Below are positions 20,544 through 27,840 of a DNA stretch of 37,023 bases, one piece after another. The notes beneath the pieces are model-generated. The model ran no database searches, had not been told where the DNA came from, and was given only the letters and a program-made list of their open reading frames with translations. The position numbers and the translations under genes are program-made. The DNA lies in the IMG/VR virus record IMGVR_UViG_3300030119_000582, positions 1 through 37,023 of that record. One strand, given 5' to 3'. This stretch comes from a virus. Within the stretch, counting starts at the first letter, position 1, and the number at the start of each line of letters is the position of its first letter.

Positions 20544-22460
20544 TCAAAACGGCGCTAGCTCTTCGCTTGGCCAAAGCGGCCTCACGTATGAAAAACTCCG
20601 CCGTGCTTTTGCATCCACCATCTCAAAAATTTCGAACTGGCCGTTGTCGATCCATACCTCCATCAATTGCTTGATCTTGCTTTTAACGCTCGCCTCTAAA
20701 ACATCGAGTTCCAGCACCTCGGCCACGGCATTGCCAAACCAGTGCTTGCTCCTTACATCCAATCGCCAATCGCCCTCCTTCATCCGCCCTTTGACTGCCT
20801 CGAGATCCTGCACAGTGATATCGCTAAACGCATCTGGCCAAGACCACGCCTCAACCACGCCGACGTTATCGCCGTTGGGCAAATCAATTGACCGCATCTC
20901 CCGCCAGGAGTTGTCCGTTGTGGGTGGTGCGAGGTTGTCTTTGCTGTCTGCTTCTCTCGTGTAACGCCATGCCGTGCTCTCATCTATTCCAGCAAGCCTC
21001 GCTTCATCAGGCGTCATCTTCACTAAACGACGAACATGGCGAGCTTTATCGGTAAGAGCGCTTGCACCTCTGGCGTCGTCATAACTGACGCTCGACCTCA
21101 TCGCTTGCGCTTTCCTAGTGTGATGCACGATCTCGATCGCGCAATTTGCCCGGTCAGCAACAACAGCCCATTGCGTAACGACTGCATTCATGGCCATGTT
21201 GTCATTTTCATTTATGTCGTGGGTCGCAACAAAAGGATCGATAATCACCACATCAATTTGGCAGCGGGTAATGAACTCAACTAACAAATCAACAACTGGT
21301 GTCGGCACAATTTGATCACCAATTTTTTGCGTGACCATTAGCCGATCATCGCGGCCACTGTTTACAAAAAGAGACTCTTCGTATTCCTCTGGGTCGATTC
21401 CGTAATGCAGCATGATCGCTGCGAGTCTGCGATGGAGCTCCTCGAGCGGGTCTTCTAAATTCCACACCCACACCCTGCGCTTTTCTGTTTCTATGCCTAA
21501 CAAATTTCTGCCAGTGGCCATTGCTACCGCCTCGGCCATCGTGAGGGCAGTCTTGCCCGTTCCACCACCAGCCACCGTCACGCTCAAAAATTTGCGAATG
21601 TAATGCCGACCATAGACCCATTCTCTTTTAGGAATGGCTGCAAAATCTGTGATTGCAAACGGCTTAGGTTGTAATCGGTGCGAGAGCTCTTCCTGCACCT
21701 CTTCTAACTCTTTAGCTTTTTCTTCTTGTTCTCTGTTCCAAGCTTGGACAATGCCCTGGACCGTGCGAATGACTTCGCTGCGGTGTAACGGTGGTTGATT
21801 GTGTTCGTTCCACTGCAAGAGATCGTCAATAATTTCCGATTGCGTGTAACCTCGATTTACTAAGACGCCAGCCTTGCGGCAAGCCTCTGCATTTCTGTTG
21901 CCCTCCTCCACACCAAGTTTTGAAGGATCAAGAAGAAACCCTCCCTTGTTGTAGTCTTCGATGCGCAAAACGTCTGCCTGGAACACAGGCGGCAACTCTC
22001 GCCAGTCTCCGTCGAACCCCTCGACCACTTCCTCGGTATACACCGCACCGCTCTCATGCACTGAGCCTGGAGCAATGACGATGCCGCCCTTTCCCCTCAC
22101 ATCGATCTTGGCATTGGCATTGGTGCTGTTTCTGATTTCTAAATTAGGGCTTGCCTGAAAATAAAAATGTCGGCCCCGCGAAGTTTTAACCGTGCGCGGC
22201 GTAAATGGCAGATTCTCTTTTATCCAAACTTCTGCCTCCTGACTATCGGCATCAATTACCACTAATTGTTTGCCGCACACGATCGCGTAGTTTGCGCCCT
22301 CGAATTCTCTACCGAGCCATCGCTCAACTAAATGAGCAGGCGGGTCTTCTGTTTGCCACTGAGCCCAAGGGACAAGAGGATGTTTGCGAACAGGGTGTGC
22401 GGGGATGACTGTTAGCCCTTCCTCAATTAATCGTTGCGCTTCGTCACGGGCACTAACCAT
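20544..22460 (-). CDS. Bifunctional primase-polymerase / RepA-like helicase
   Basis: The start at 22460 is the ATG overlapping the stop of the HTH gene; GGAGG lies 12 nt upstream. The N-terminal ~200 residues form a Prim-Pol (archaeo-eukaryotic primase-like) domain with 'EGLTVIPAHPVRKHPLVPWA', the catalytic acid pair in 'LVVIDADSQ', and 'TSRGRHFYFQ'. After a helical linker comes a RecA/RepA-type ATPase: Walker A 'AGGGTGKTALT', Walker B 'VVIIDPFVATHD', and 'EIVHHTRKAQ'. It primes and unwinds phage DNA. With no phage DNA polymerase visible, elongation probably relies on the host replisome. Confidence 0.88.
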   Translation of the reverse strand: MVSARDEAQRLIEEGLTVIPAHPVRKHPLVPWAQWQTEDPPAHLVERWLGREFEGANYAIVCGKQLVVIDADSQEAEVWIKENLPFTPRTVKTSRGRHFYFQASPNLEIRNSTNANAKIDVRGKGGIVIAPGSVHESGAVYTEEVVEGFDGDWRELPPVFQADVLRIEDYNKGGFLLDPSKLGVEEGNRNAEACRKAGVLVNRGYTQSEIIDDLLQWNEHNQPPLHRSEVIRTVQGIVQAWNREQEEKAKELEEVQEELSHRLQPKPFAITDFAAIPKREWVYGRHYIRKFLSVTVAGGGTGKTALTMAEAVAMATGRNLLGIETEKRRVWVWNLEDPLEELHRRLAAIMLHYGIDPEEYEESLFVNSGRDDRLMVTQKIGDQIVPTPVVDLLVEFITRCQIDVVIIDPFVATHDINENDNMAMNAVVTQWAVVADRANCAIEIVHHTRKAQAMRSSVSYDDARGASALTDKARHVRRLVKMTPDEARLAGIDESTAWRYTREADSKDNLAPPTTDNSWREMRSIDLPNGDNVGVVEAWSWPDAFSDITVQDLEAVKGRMKEGDWRLDVRSKHWFGNAVAEVLELDVLEASVKSKIKQLMEVWIDNGQFEIFEMVDAKARRSFSYVRPLWPSEELAPF

Positions 22461-22668
22461 CAAGCCAAATTGCCTCCGCGATTTGATCAAGCTCAAGGTC
22501 TAAAAGCTGCATCAGATTCTTAACGTGGGTAGGTGGAATTCTTCCGCGAATGTTCCATTGGTAAATGGCGTGGCGAGAAATATTTAGGTCGTTTGCAAGT
22601 GCCGTGATGCCATAATTTTTTATTGGACTCCACACATTTTCTGGCAGCATTTGTAACAAACCGTTCAC
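22453..22668 (-). CDS. Cro/CI-like helix-turn-helix regulator, 71 aa
   Basis: It begins at GTG (22666-22668). Residues 19-37 ('YGITALANDLNISRHAIYQW') form a helix-turn-helix of the Cro/YdaS type, followed by 'RGRIPPTHVKNLMQLLDLEL', a normal continuation of the family. It faces the plus-strand early operon across a 129-nt spacer containing two inverted repeats, the classic position for a repressor that controls both divergent promoters. Its last 8 nt overlap the primase start. Confidence 0.8.
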   Translation of the reverse strand: MNGLLQMLPENVWSPIKNYGITALANDLNISRHAIYQWNIRGRIPPTHVKNLMQLLDLELDQIAEAIWLDG

Positions 22669-22797
22669 AATTAGAGGTCAATTTTTACGTTAAAGAGAAA
22701 TTGATTTCAAGAGTATGGCGTAAAACTTTTCTAAATTAGTTGCCACTTTTAAAAAACTGCTATATCTTTGACTTAAACAGTCAACGAGAGGCAACCT
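22669..22797. promoter_or_regulatory. Divergent regulatory region between Cro-like gene and early operon
   Basis: This AT-rich 129-nt spacer carries TTTTACG (about 22684) and its complement CGTAAAA (about 22719) about 28 nt apart, and a second, tighter inverted repeat at 22768-22784. On the minus strand TTGAAA and TAAAAA are 17 nt apart, a possible promoter for the Cro-like gene with a very short leader. On the plus strand TTGCCA (22740-22745) and TATATC (22761-22766) are only 15 nt apart, a weaker candidate. GAGAGG is the ribosome binding site of the first early gene. Confidence 0.55.
22768..22784. promoter_or_regulatory. Operator-like inverted repeat
   Basis: TTGACT and AGTCAA, perfect 6-bp arms around a 5-nt spacer (TAAAC), lie 13 nt before the ATG of the early operon. 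They cover the expected transcription start of the plus-strand promoter. The Cro-like protein encoded next door is the natural candidate binder. Confidence 0.55.
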
Positions 22798-23217
22798 ATG
22801 TCACATCTAGAAATCGTCAATCACAACGAGCCCGACCTGGATCAGCTGGCAGAAATTTGGCTAATGCAAAAGGCTTGTGAGGAAGCTGCAAGGAAAAAGC
22901 GCTTAGAGGTCGAGCAACGAATGCTGCCTTTGCTGGAACAAAAAGTCGAAGGCCAGGCCACCACAACCACGCGCCACAACAAAAAGATTGTAGTAAAAAA
23001 ACAAATCAAACGCAGCTTTGACGGCAAAGCCTTAAACGAAGTTCGTGATCAAATTCCAGTTGATATGTTGCCGCTGAAAATTAGCGAAGTGCTGGACATC
23101 AAGCGACTGCGATATTTACAAAACAATGAGCCTGAAACTTATAAGATTCTTTCGCGTTGCATCGTCAGTGAACCTCAAAAACCCAATATAAAAATCGAAC
23201 AAATATCTGAGCTCTAA
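22798..23217 (+). CDS. Early helical protein of recombination operon, 139 aa
   Basis: The first early gene, with GAGAGG 7 nt upstream of the ATG. It is a helical, charged protein: 'LDQLAEIWLMQKACEEAARK', 'VEQRMLPLLEQKVEGQ', then a basic beta segment 'TRHNKKIVVKKQIKRSFDGK', and a C-terminal 'LPLKISEVLDIKRLRYLQNN'. Proteins of this layout commonly precede Sak4-type ATPase genes in phages, but their function is not established. A strong terminator directly follows, so this gene can be expressed separately from the rest of the operon. Confidence 0.72.
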   Translation: MSHLEIVNHNEPDLDQLAEIWLMQKACEEAARKKRLEVEQRMLPLLEQKVEGQATTTTRHNKKIVVKKQIKRSFDGKALNEVRDQIPVDMLPLKISEVLDIKRLRYLQNNEPETYKILSRCIVSEPQKPNIKIEQISEL

Positions 23218-23234
23218 ATCCCCTGGCACCACGG

Positions 23235-23280
23235 CTGGCGGGAGAGAGCTCAGAAAATTCATGCCTCCCGCCAGTTTTTT
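23235..23280 (+). terminator. Intra-operon terminator/attenuator
   Basis: CTGGCGGGAG and CTCCCGCCAG form a perfect 10-bp stem around a 20-nt loop, followed by six T residues. It lies between the first early gene and the Sak4-like gene and is the strongest hairpin seen in the early operon. Partial read-through or antitermination would be needed for downstream expression unless a promoter exists in the 20 nt that follow. Confidence 0.85.
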
Positions 23281-23300
23281 AAAAAACAAAAGGAAAACGT

Positions 23301-24098
23301 ATGGCTATAGATTTATCGGCGATTAAAAAAACCAAGGGGCTTGATAGCCCACCAATGATTTGCATCCACGGCACCAGCGGGGTTGGTAAGACTACCTTCG
23401 CTAGTCAAGCACCCTCCCCCATTTTCATTCAGACCGAAGCAGGGCATGGGATGCTTGAAATCGACACATTCCATTTTGGAAGCGAAGGCATTGCGACGAG
23501 TTACGAGGAAGTCCTCGAGGCCGTAGACAGTCTTCTAAACAACGACCACAAATACGGCACATTGGTCGTTGATTCAATTGACCACCTCGAGCCTTTGATC
23601 TGGGCAGACCTGTGCCACAAAAACGGCTGGGCCAACATCGATAAGGCTGGCTATTCGCATGGTTACAATGCTGCCGCGCAGGAATGGCGAGTCTTCTTGA
23701 AAAAGCTTGAGACACTTAGGAAAACGAAGAAGATGGCAATCGTTTTGATTGCGCATAACCAGCAAAAGAAAATCGACGATGCCGAGTACGGCCAATTAGA
23801 CAAGCACGATCTCAAACTGCATCAGAAGAGCTCAAGCGTTGTTGCCGAAACCGTGGACTGTGTTTTTTTCGCAAAGCACAAAATTACATTGCGCAAAGAA
23901 GATAAGGGCTTCGGCCAAACTCGCAACAAAGGCATCGACACTGGGGAGCGCGTCCTGGTAACCACTGGTAGCCCACATTACACGGCCAAGAATCGTTACA
24001 ACTTGCAAGGTGAGATACCGCTAAGATGGAGCGCATTCATGGCTGCATTAAAAGAATCAACCAATCCAGAAAAGAAGGAGCAAGCAGTAAATGGGTAA
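23301..24098 (+). CDS. Sak4-like RecA-fold ATPase (single-strand annealing/recombination)
   Basis: A 265-aa AAA_24/Sak4-type protein. Walker A is 'CIHGTSGVGKTTFASQA' (about residues 22-38), Walker B 'YGTLVVDSIDHLEPLIW', followed by 'MAIVLIAHNQQKKIDD' and 'VAETVDCVFFAKHK'. This short RecA-like family acts as a phage recombinase together with a single-strand binding protein, here probably the DUF669 protein encoded next. AAGGAAAAC precedes the ATG. Its stop overlaps the DUF669 start by 8 nt. Confidence 0.88.
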   Translation: MAIDLSAIKKTKGLDSPPMICIHGTSGVGKTTFASQAPSPIFIQTEAGHGMLEIDTFHFGSEGIATSYEEVLEAVDSLLNNDHKYGTLVVDSIDHLEPLIWADLCHKNGWANIDKAGYSHGYNAAAQEWRVFLKKLETLRKTKKMAIVLIAHNQQKKIDDAEYGQLDKHDLKLHQKSSSVVAETVDCVFFAKHKITLRKEDKGFGQTRNKGIDTGERVLVTTGSPHYTAKNRYNLQGEIPLRWSAFMAALKESTNPEKKEQAVNG

Positions 24099-24606
24099 TC
24101 TAAATTTTTCAATCCAGAACGAGTCTGAAGATCAAGATCAGGGCTCTTACGACAACACACCAATCCCGCCAGGGAATTACCATGTAGTGATTTTTGATAG
24201 CGATCAAAGAGACAACAACCAAGGAACCGGGAGATGGTTGCGACTTGGTTTCGAGGTGAAAGGCGGCCCACAGGATGGTAAGGACTTCAGTGTTTTTTAT
24301 AACATTAAGCATAGTAATCCTGTTGCTGAGAAAATTGCGGTTGAGGAGCTTTCTCGATTGTGCAGGGCAATTGGCCTTTCCGGCACGGCAGAAAACGAAG
24401 AGGACATCTTGAATAATGAGCTTATCGTTGAAACTAAAATTGACGTAGACAAAGAAGGCACGGAACGAGTAGCGGTCAAGAAATACAAACCGCTCCCTAA
24501 AGCAGCCCCGGCTCCTCAAGCACCCACGAAGGCAGCCAACCAAAACAACTTCGATGATCCAGTGCCTAACCTTGGCGGCGAGGAAAAAGCCCCTTGGCAG
24601 AGCTAG
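24091..24606 (+). CDS. DUF669-family protein, probable single-strand DNA-binding partner
   Basis: A 171-aa protein with the DUF669 pattern: 'NTPIPPGNYHVVIFDSDQRD', 'GTGRWLRLGFEVKGGPQDGK', 'NIKHSNPVAEKIAVEELSRL' and 'VETKIDVDKEGTERVAVKKY'. The C-terminus is a Pro/Ala-rich linker ending in an acidic tip 'NLGGEEKAPWQS', like the disordered tail of single-strand binding proteins. DUF669 genes nearly always accompany Sak4-type recombinases and are thought to supply SSB function. The start has AAGGAG 10 nt upstream, and it overlaps the nuclease gene by 13 nt. Confidence 0.85.
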   Translation: MGNLNFSIQNESEDQDQGSYDNTPIPPGNYHVVIFDSDQRDNNQGTGRWLRLGFEVKGGPQDGKDFSVFYNIKHSNPVAEKIAVEELSRLCRAIGLSGTAENEEDILNNELIVETKIDVDKEGTERVAVKKYKPLPKAAPAPQAPTKAANQNNFDDPVPNLGGEEKAPWQS

Positions 24607-25619
24607 AGCTCATCGAAGCAATCGACCTGGCCGTGGCGGAAAACAATCCGCCATCGGTCGGGAGGCACTACCTCGGCGGAAGTCAGATCGGCGAAGAGTG
24701 CGAGCGGAAACTCTGGTACTCATTTCGTTGGGCGATGCTAATTGTCTTTGGTCCTCGCATCTTGCGCCTTTTCGATAGAGGCCATCGCGAGGAACCCGCA
24801 TTAATAAAATATCTGACCGACGCTGGCGTTGATTGTTACGAGGTTGATGAAAAAACTGGTGAGCAATTCGCAGTGAGTTTTGCCTGGGGGCATGGGGGCG
24901 GACATCTGGACGGCGCATTAAAAAATTTGCCAGATCATCCTGATTGGCACCTAGCCGAATTCAAAACTTCGAGCGACAAAGAATTTAAAAAGGTGCAGAA
25001 AGCAGGGGTGAAAGAAGCAAAGCCAGTCCACTACGCGCAGATGCAAATTTATATGCATCTATCTGGCCTTAAGTTTGCGGCTTACATTGTTGTAAACAAA
25101 AACGACGACGCCCTTTATTTTGAGCGAGTTGTATATGACCCAGACGAAGGAGCTAGGATCGAGGCAAAGGCCGAAGCGATTGTGGCTGCCGAGTCTCCGC
25201 CAACGAAGTTGAGCGAAGATCCTACGTTTTTCAAATGCCGCTTCTGCGACTATAGAGAGCTCTGTCACTACGAGCAAACGCCCCAGGCTAACTGCCGGAC
25301 TTGTGTTCATGCAACGCCAGAGAAAGAAGATGGCCGCTGGCTATGTGAAAAGAAAAACTTGGAGCTCACGCGCCAATTGCAAAAGCAAGGGTGTGATCAG
25401 CACCGCTTTATTCCGCACTTAATTGAAAACTGGGCGGAGTTTATAGAGATGGACGGCGAGAGCGTTAAGTACAAAAACACTCAGAACGGAAAAGAATTTT
25501 TTAACGGCGAGCCAGGATATTCCTCTATTGAGATCAGTTTGGTAAACGACGTAAGGATCATCGGCAACGAAACCGTCGATGAGATTAAACAAACATTTGA
25601 TGGGAGACTCGCGGGATGA
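24594..25619 (+). CDS. Cas4/RecB-like PD-(D/E)XK exonuclease with Fe-S cysteines
   Basis: A 341-aa nuclease beginning at TTG (24594). It has 'GGSQIGEECERKLWYSFRWA' (first cluster cysteine), a conserved His region 'LFDRGHREEP', the nuclease core 'GGGHLDGAL' and 'HLAEFKTSSDKEF' (D...ExK), 'YAQMQIYMHLSGLKFAAYIV' and the closing 'FKCRFCDYRELCHYE' that supplies three more cysteines for a 4Fe-4S cluster. A second group (CRTC...C...C, about residues 233-263) suggests another zinc site. It would resect DNA ends to feed the Sak4/DUF669 pair. Confidence 0.87.
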   Translation: MAELELIEAIDLAVAENNPPSVGRHYLGGSQIGEECERKLWYSFRWAMLIVFGPRILRLFDRGHREEPALIKYLTDAGVDCYEVDEKTGEQFAVSFAWGHGGGHLDGALKNLPDHPDWHLAEFKTSSDKEFKKVQKAGVKEAKPVHYAQMQIYMHLSGLKFAAYIVVNKNDDALYFERVVYDPDEGARIEAKAEAIVAAESPPTKLSEDPTFFKCRFCDYRELCHYEQTPQANCRTCVHATPEKEDGRWLCEKKNLELTRQLQKQGCDQHRFIPHLIENWAEFIEMDGESVKYKNTQNGKEFFNGEPGYSSIEISLVNDVRIIGNETVDEIKQTFDGRLAG

Positions 25620-25741
25620 CGAAAATTACAATCGAGATTGACGACGATGATGCTCGAGAGGCGCTTGAGTGGGCCGGAGAGGTGACTGCTTTATTAGAAA
25701 AAATTGTATCGATCTTAGAAAACAAAAAAGAGGATTCTTAA
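25616..25741 (+). CDS. Small acidic protein, 41 aa
   Basis: A 41-aa frame coupled on both sides: its ATG overlaps the nuclease stop (ATGA) and its stop overlaps the next ATG (TAATG). Sequence 'MTKITIEIDDDDAREALEWA' continues as a helix 'VTALLEKIVSILENKKEDS'. No family is recognised. Tight coupling in an otherwise gapless operon supports it being translated. Confidence 0.65.
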   Translation: MTKITIEIDDDDAREALEWAGEVTALLEKIVSILENKKEDS

Positions 25742-27039
25742 TGGAACCAGTACAAGTAGGAGAGCTTTATAATTTTGTGATGCGAGCCCTCGATAAACCC
25801 AACAACTTGCCAAATTACGAATATATGGTGCAACAAAACGACGGTCCATTTTCCATGACACATTCGTTGACGGGAAAAAAAGTACATCTAAAAAACATAA
25901 AAAACTATAGAAAAAAATGGTGTAAGAATTTACGAACAGAGTTACGCATTGCAAAGCGTTTTGATGTAGAGAACGATCTTATGAATTTCGTTTGGGATAA
26001 TTATGTTTCTGAAAAAACACCAAACGAATTTTATAATTATTTTGATAACTTTCGTTTACCGTTTCCTCGAGTATGGGTTGAGTTTGATTCAAAAACTATC
26101 GAACACGGTTTTGAGTTTGGCAGTTACGACGATTATGGCCCAGAAATGAAAAATTTGATTAACGCACAATCAAGAACATTTGGTTGTTTAATTACTGAAA
26201 GTAAGCAGCAAATGGAGGGTAGAGAGAATCCTGTCAACGCATTGAACTTTAAATTTTTCCATGAAAATTATTTTCATGCGCCTGTCATCGTAATCCCGAC
26301 AGATCGTAGTGATCGAAATATTAGGGAACTTCGCGCACATAATTTTGATGTTGAAACCAATGAGCGAATCGACGAAATTCAACAATATACGTCATTACAC
26401 GCATTCGGTTTCACTTTGATGCCGCCTGGAATTTTTATAGATCGACAGGGCCGCACACTCACTTATGAAGATAACACATATGATGGCGAACGCACGTATC
26501 GTCATTGGGATGAATCTAAGGGATACATTTATTATGGAAATGACAGTTATCGCAATTTATGTGACAACGTGCGTATCGACGACAACTTTAGTTTCGCATT
26601 TCGAGAAAATCACAAGTCACTAAATATTTTATATTTATCATATATTCCCACTGCATTACGTTTCGTAATTTATTTAATGAACGTGCTGAATTATCCCTGG
26701 ACTAAAACAGAGAAGGTGATGGGCGTAATTGGCAGAAAATCTAAAACGCCAAGAATTGCGCCGCAAGATCACTACTATCGTGCAAAGATTGCTTTGCCAA
26801 AAGAGGGCATCGAAATACGCGATCCCCTCCCTGGTCGAGAGGAGCATTACGGCGTAAGGCAGCATCAGGTTCGAGGACATTGGCGTATATTAAGAAATGA
26901 GCACGGCGAGTTTAAAAGAAGAACTTGGGTCAAAGCGCATACGCGAGGCGATTCAAAACTCGGTGTGGTGCATAAAGATTACGCCCTCGAGGCAGACAAA
27001 AAAGAAATAGCAGAAAGAGCAAATTATGAGCGCTTATGA
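25741..27039 (+). CDS. Unknown 432-aa protein of the early operon
   Basis: The start is the ATG at 25741, preceded by AGAGG and overlapping the previous stop. It is rich in Tyr, Asn, Phe and Asp, and visibly more AT-rich than its neighbours. No ATPase or nuclease motif is evident. The C-terminal ~60 residues ('YGVRQHQVRGHWRILRNEHG', then 'RRTWVKAHTRGDSKLG') form a basic motif that recurs in phage hypothetical proteins and may bind nucleic acid. The middle ('YTSLHAFGFTLMPPGIFIDR') is predicted mixed alpha/beta. Its place between the nuclease and the DUF3310 gene implies a replication, recombination or host-takeover role; function unknown. Confidence 0.75.
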   Translation: MEPVQVGELYNFVMRALDKPNNLPNYEYMVQQNDGPFSMTHSLTGKKVHLKNIKNYRKKWCKNLRTELRIAKRFDVENDLMNFVWDNYVSEKTPNEFYNYFDNFRLPFPRVWVEFDSKTIEHGFEFGSYDDYGPEMKNLINAQSRTFGCLITESKQQMEGRENPVNALNFKFFHENYFHAPVIVIPTDRSDRNIRELRAHNFDVETNERIDEIQQYTSLHAFGFTLMPPGIFIDRQGRTLTYEDNTYDGERTYRHWDESKGYIYYGNDSYRNLCDNVRIDDNFSFAFRENHKSLNILYLSYIPTALRFVIYLMNVLNYPWTKTEKVMGVIGRKSKTPRIAPQDHYYRAKIALPKEGIEIRDPLPGREEHYGVRQHQVRGHWRILRNEHGEFKRRTWVKAHTRGDSKLGVVHKDYALEADKKEIAERANYERL

Positions 27040-27322
27040 CAAACAAATTGGCGGCGATCATTACAAAGGCATGGCGATTCAGCCCATAGAATATATTCAA
27101 GCCAACGGATTAAGTTATATCGAAGGAAATATTGTGAAGTACATCTCTCGGTGGCGCGAGAAAAATGGAATTGAAGATTTAAAAAAGATAAAGCACTACG
27201 TCGAATTTTTAATAGAAGAAGTCGAAGGCAAAAAAGAAAAAGAGCTCGGAGAAGTGAACGATCAAAAACTGCAAGCATACATGGAACAAACTGGATGCGA
27301 AGGAGGAACATGCGAATTTTGA
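27026..27322 (+). CDS. DUF3310 protein, 98 aa
   Basis: The hallmark 'QIGGDHYKGMAIQPIEYIQA' followed by 'YIEGNIVKYISRWREKNGIE' and 'DLKKIKHYVEFLIEE' identifies DUF3310, a small family widespread in phages and sometimes labelled nucleotide kinase without firm evidence. The last third is a Lys/Glu-rich tail with two Cys at the end. It overlaps the 432-aa gene by 14 nt and the next small gene by 13 nt. Confidence 0.85.
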   Translation: MSAYDKQIGGDHYKGMAIQPIEYIQANGLSYIEGNIVKYISRWREKNGIEDLKKIKHYVEFLIEEVEGKKEKELGEVNDQKLQAYMEQTGCEGGTCEF

Positions 27323-27435
27323 AGAGACGAAGCTGGGGAGACAACCCTGGCGATTGGAGAGAGAGAATTGCATGGCCAAACGTTTATGGCTATGCGTTGA
27401 CCATAATAGTTTTAGTAGGAGTTTTAGTGTTATGA
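27310..27435 (+). CDS. Small single-pass membrane protein, 41 aa
   Basis: AGGAGG ends 3 nt before the ATG at 27310. The protein begins with a basic, Trp-rich part 'MRILKRRSWGDNPGDWRERI' and ends in a hydrophobic helix 'YALTIIVLVGVLVL', so the N-terminus would stay cytoplasmic by charge. It overlaps DUF3310 by 13 nt and the AlpA-like gene by 4 nt (ATGA). Function is unknown. Confidence 0.7.
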   Translation: MRILKRRSWGDNPGDWRERIAWPNVYGYALTIIVLVGVLVL

Positions 27436-27629
27436 ATTTGTTGTCGTTAAAAGAAACAGCAAAAAAATGCGGAATCAGCACACGCACAATTTATCGAATG
27501 TTGGAGGACGGCGGGAGTTTTCCAAAACCAAGCAAGCCTTATGGACGCCGCCACTATTTTGTCGAAAGCGAAGTTGATCAATGGCTCAAGGAAGCAACAT
27601 CCGAAAAAGCAAAGTCCTCATACTCTTGA
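27432..27629 (+). CDS. AlpA/excisionase-like DNA-binding protein, 65 aa
   Basis: The start is the ATG at 27432. The sequence 'LSLKETAKKCGISTRTIYRM', 'SFPKPSKPYGRRHYFVESEV' and 'DQWLKEAT' is a complete MerR-type winged helix of the AlpA/HTH_17 family, which includes prophage excisionases and transcription activators. It is the last plus-strand gene. On the opposite strand its final 52 nt overlap a fragment resembling the C-terminus of a tyrosine integrase, which is where an excisionase gene would be expected in a temperate phage. Confidence 0.82.
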   Translation: MNLLSLKETAKKCGISTRTIYRMLEDGGSFPKPSKPYGRRHYFVESEVDQWLKEATSEKAKSSYS

Positions 27630-27724
27630 ATTAATTTAACGCGCCTGTCGGAAAGGTCGGTCCTCATGTACGCCGCGAGGACCGCATTTCTTTCTCTATG
27701 CCCGAGTTGGCGATCTGCGTCCTC
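27578..27724 (-). pseudogene. Tyrosine integrase C-terminal remnant
   Basis: Forty-eight codons ending at a TGA (27578-27580) read 'EDADRQLGHRERNAVLAAYM' then 'RTDLSDRRVKLIQEYEDF'. This matches the end of P4-type tyrosine recombinases: the box-II 'LxH' followed by N-x-V-x-A-A-Y, with the catalytic Tyr in 'AAY', and the closing R-R-x-x-x-x-x-W/Y-x-x-F helix. Upstream, the similarity stops and a TAG closes the frame about 11 codons earlier, so the rest of the integrase is missing. It overlaps the AlpA-like gene in convergent orientation. Confidence 0.6.
27658..27684. repeat. Perfect 8-bp inverted repeat downstream of the early operon
   Basis: CGGTCCTC and GAGGACCG flank an 11-nt spacer. On the plus strand a T-rich stretch (CATTTCTTTCTCT) follows, so it could weakly terminate the early operon. 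A related GTCCTC recurs at 27719-27724. The repeat lies inside the integrase remnant. Confidence 0.6.
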
Positions 27725-27799
27725 TCGAGTTCCTGCCCCTCCGCCACCAATGCTCTACAGCCCAGTAAAATCAATAGGTTTAGTTTTTAGGGGGCTCTT

Positions 27800-27823
27800 A
27801 GGGATACCAATAGGGATACCAAT
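27800..27823. repeat. Tandem 12-bp direct repeat
   Basis: AGGGATACCAAT occurs twice head-to-tail. It lies between the integrase remnant and the 689-aa gene, the only sizeable non-coding stretch at this convergent junction. It could be a recombinase arm site or a slippage duplication; nothing decides between them. Confidence 0.75.
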
Positions 27824-27840
27824 TGTTTTTGCCGTTGGTT

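Noticed and set aside
27724-27750. Sequence ending CCGCCACCA resembling a tRNA 3' end, possible attP core
   Set aside because: The distance from the CCA to the TCGA loop-like bases does not fit a 7-bp acceptor plus 5-bp T-stem, and no D or anticodon arm is present.
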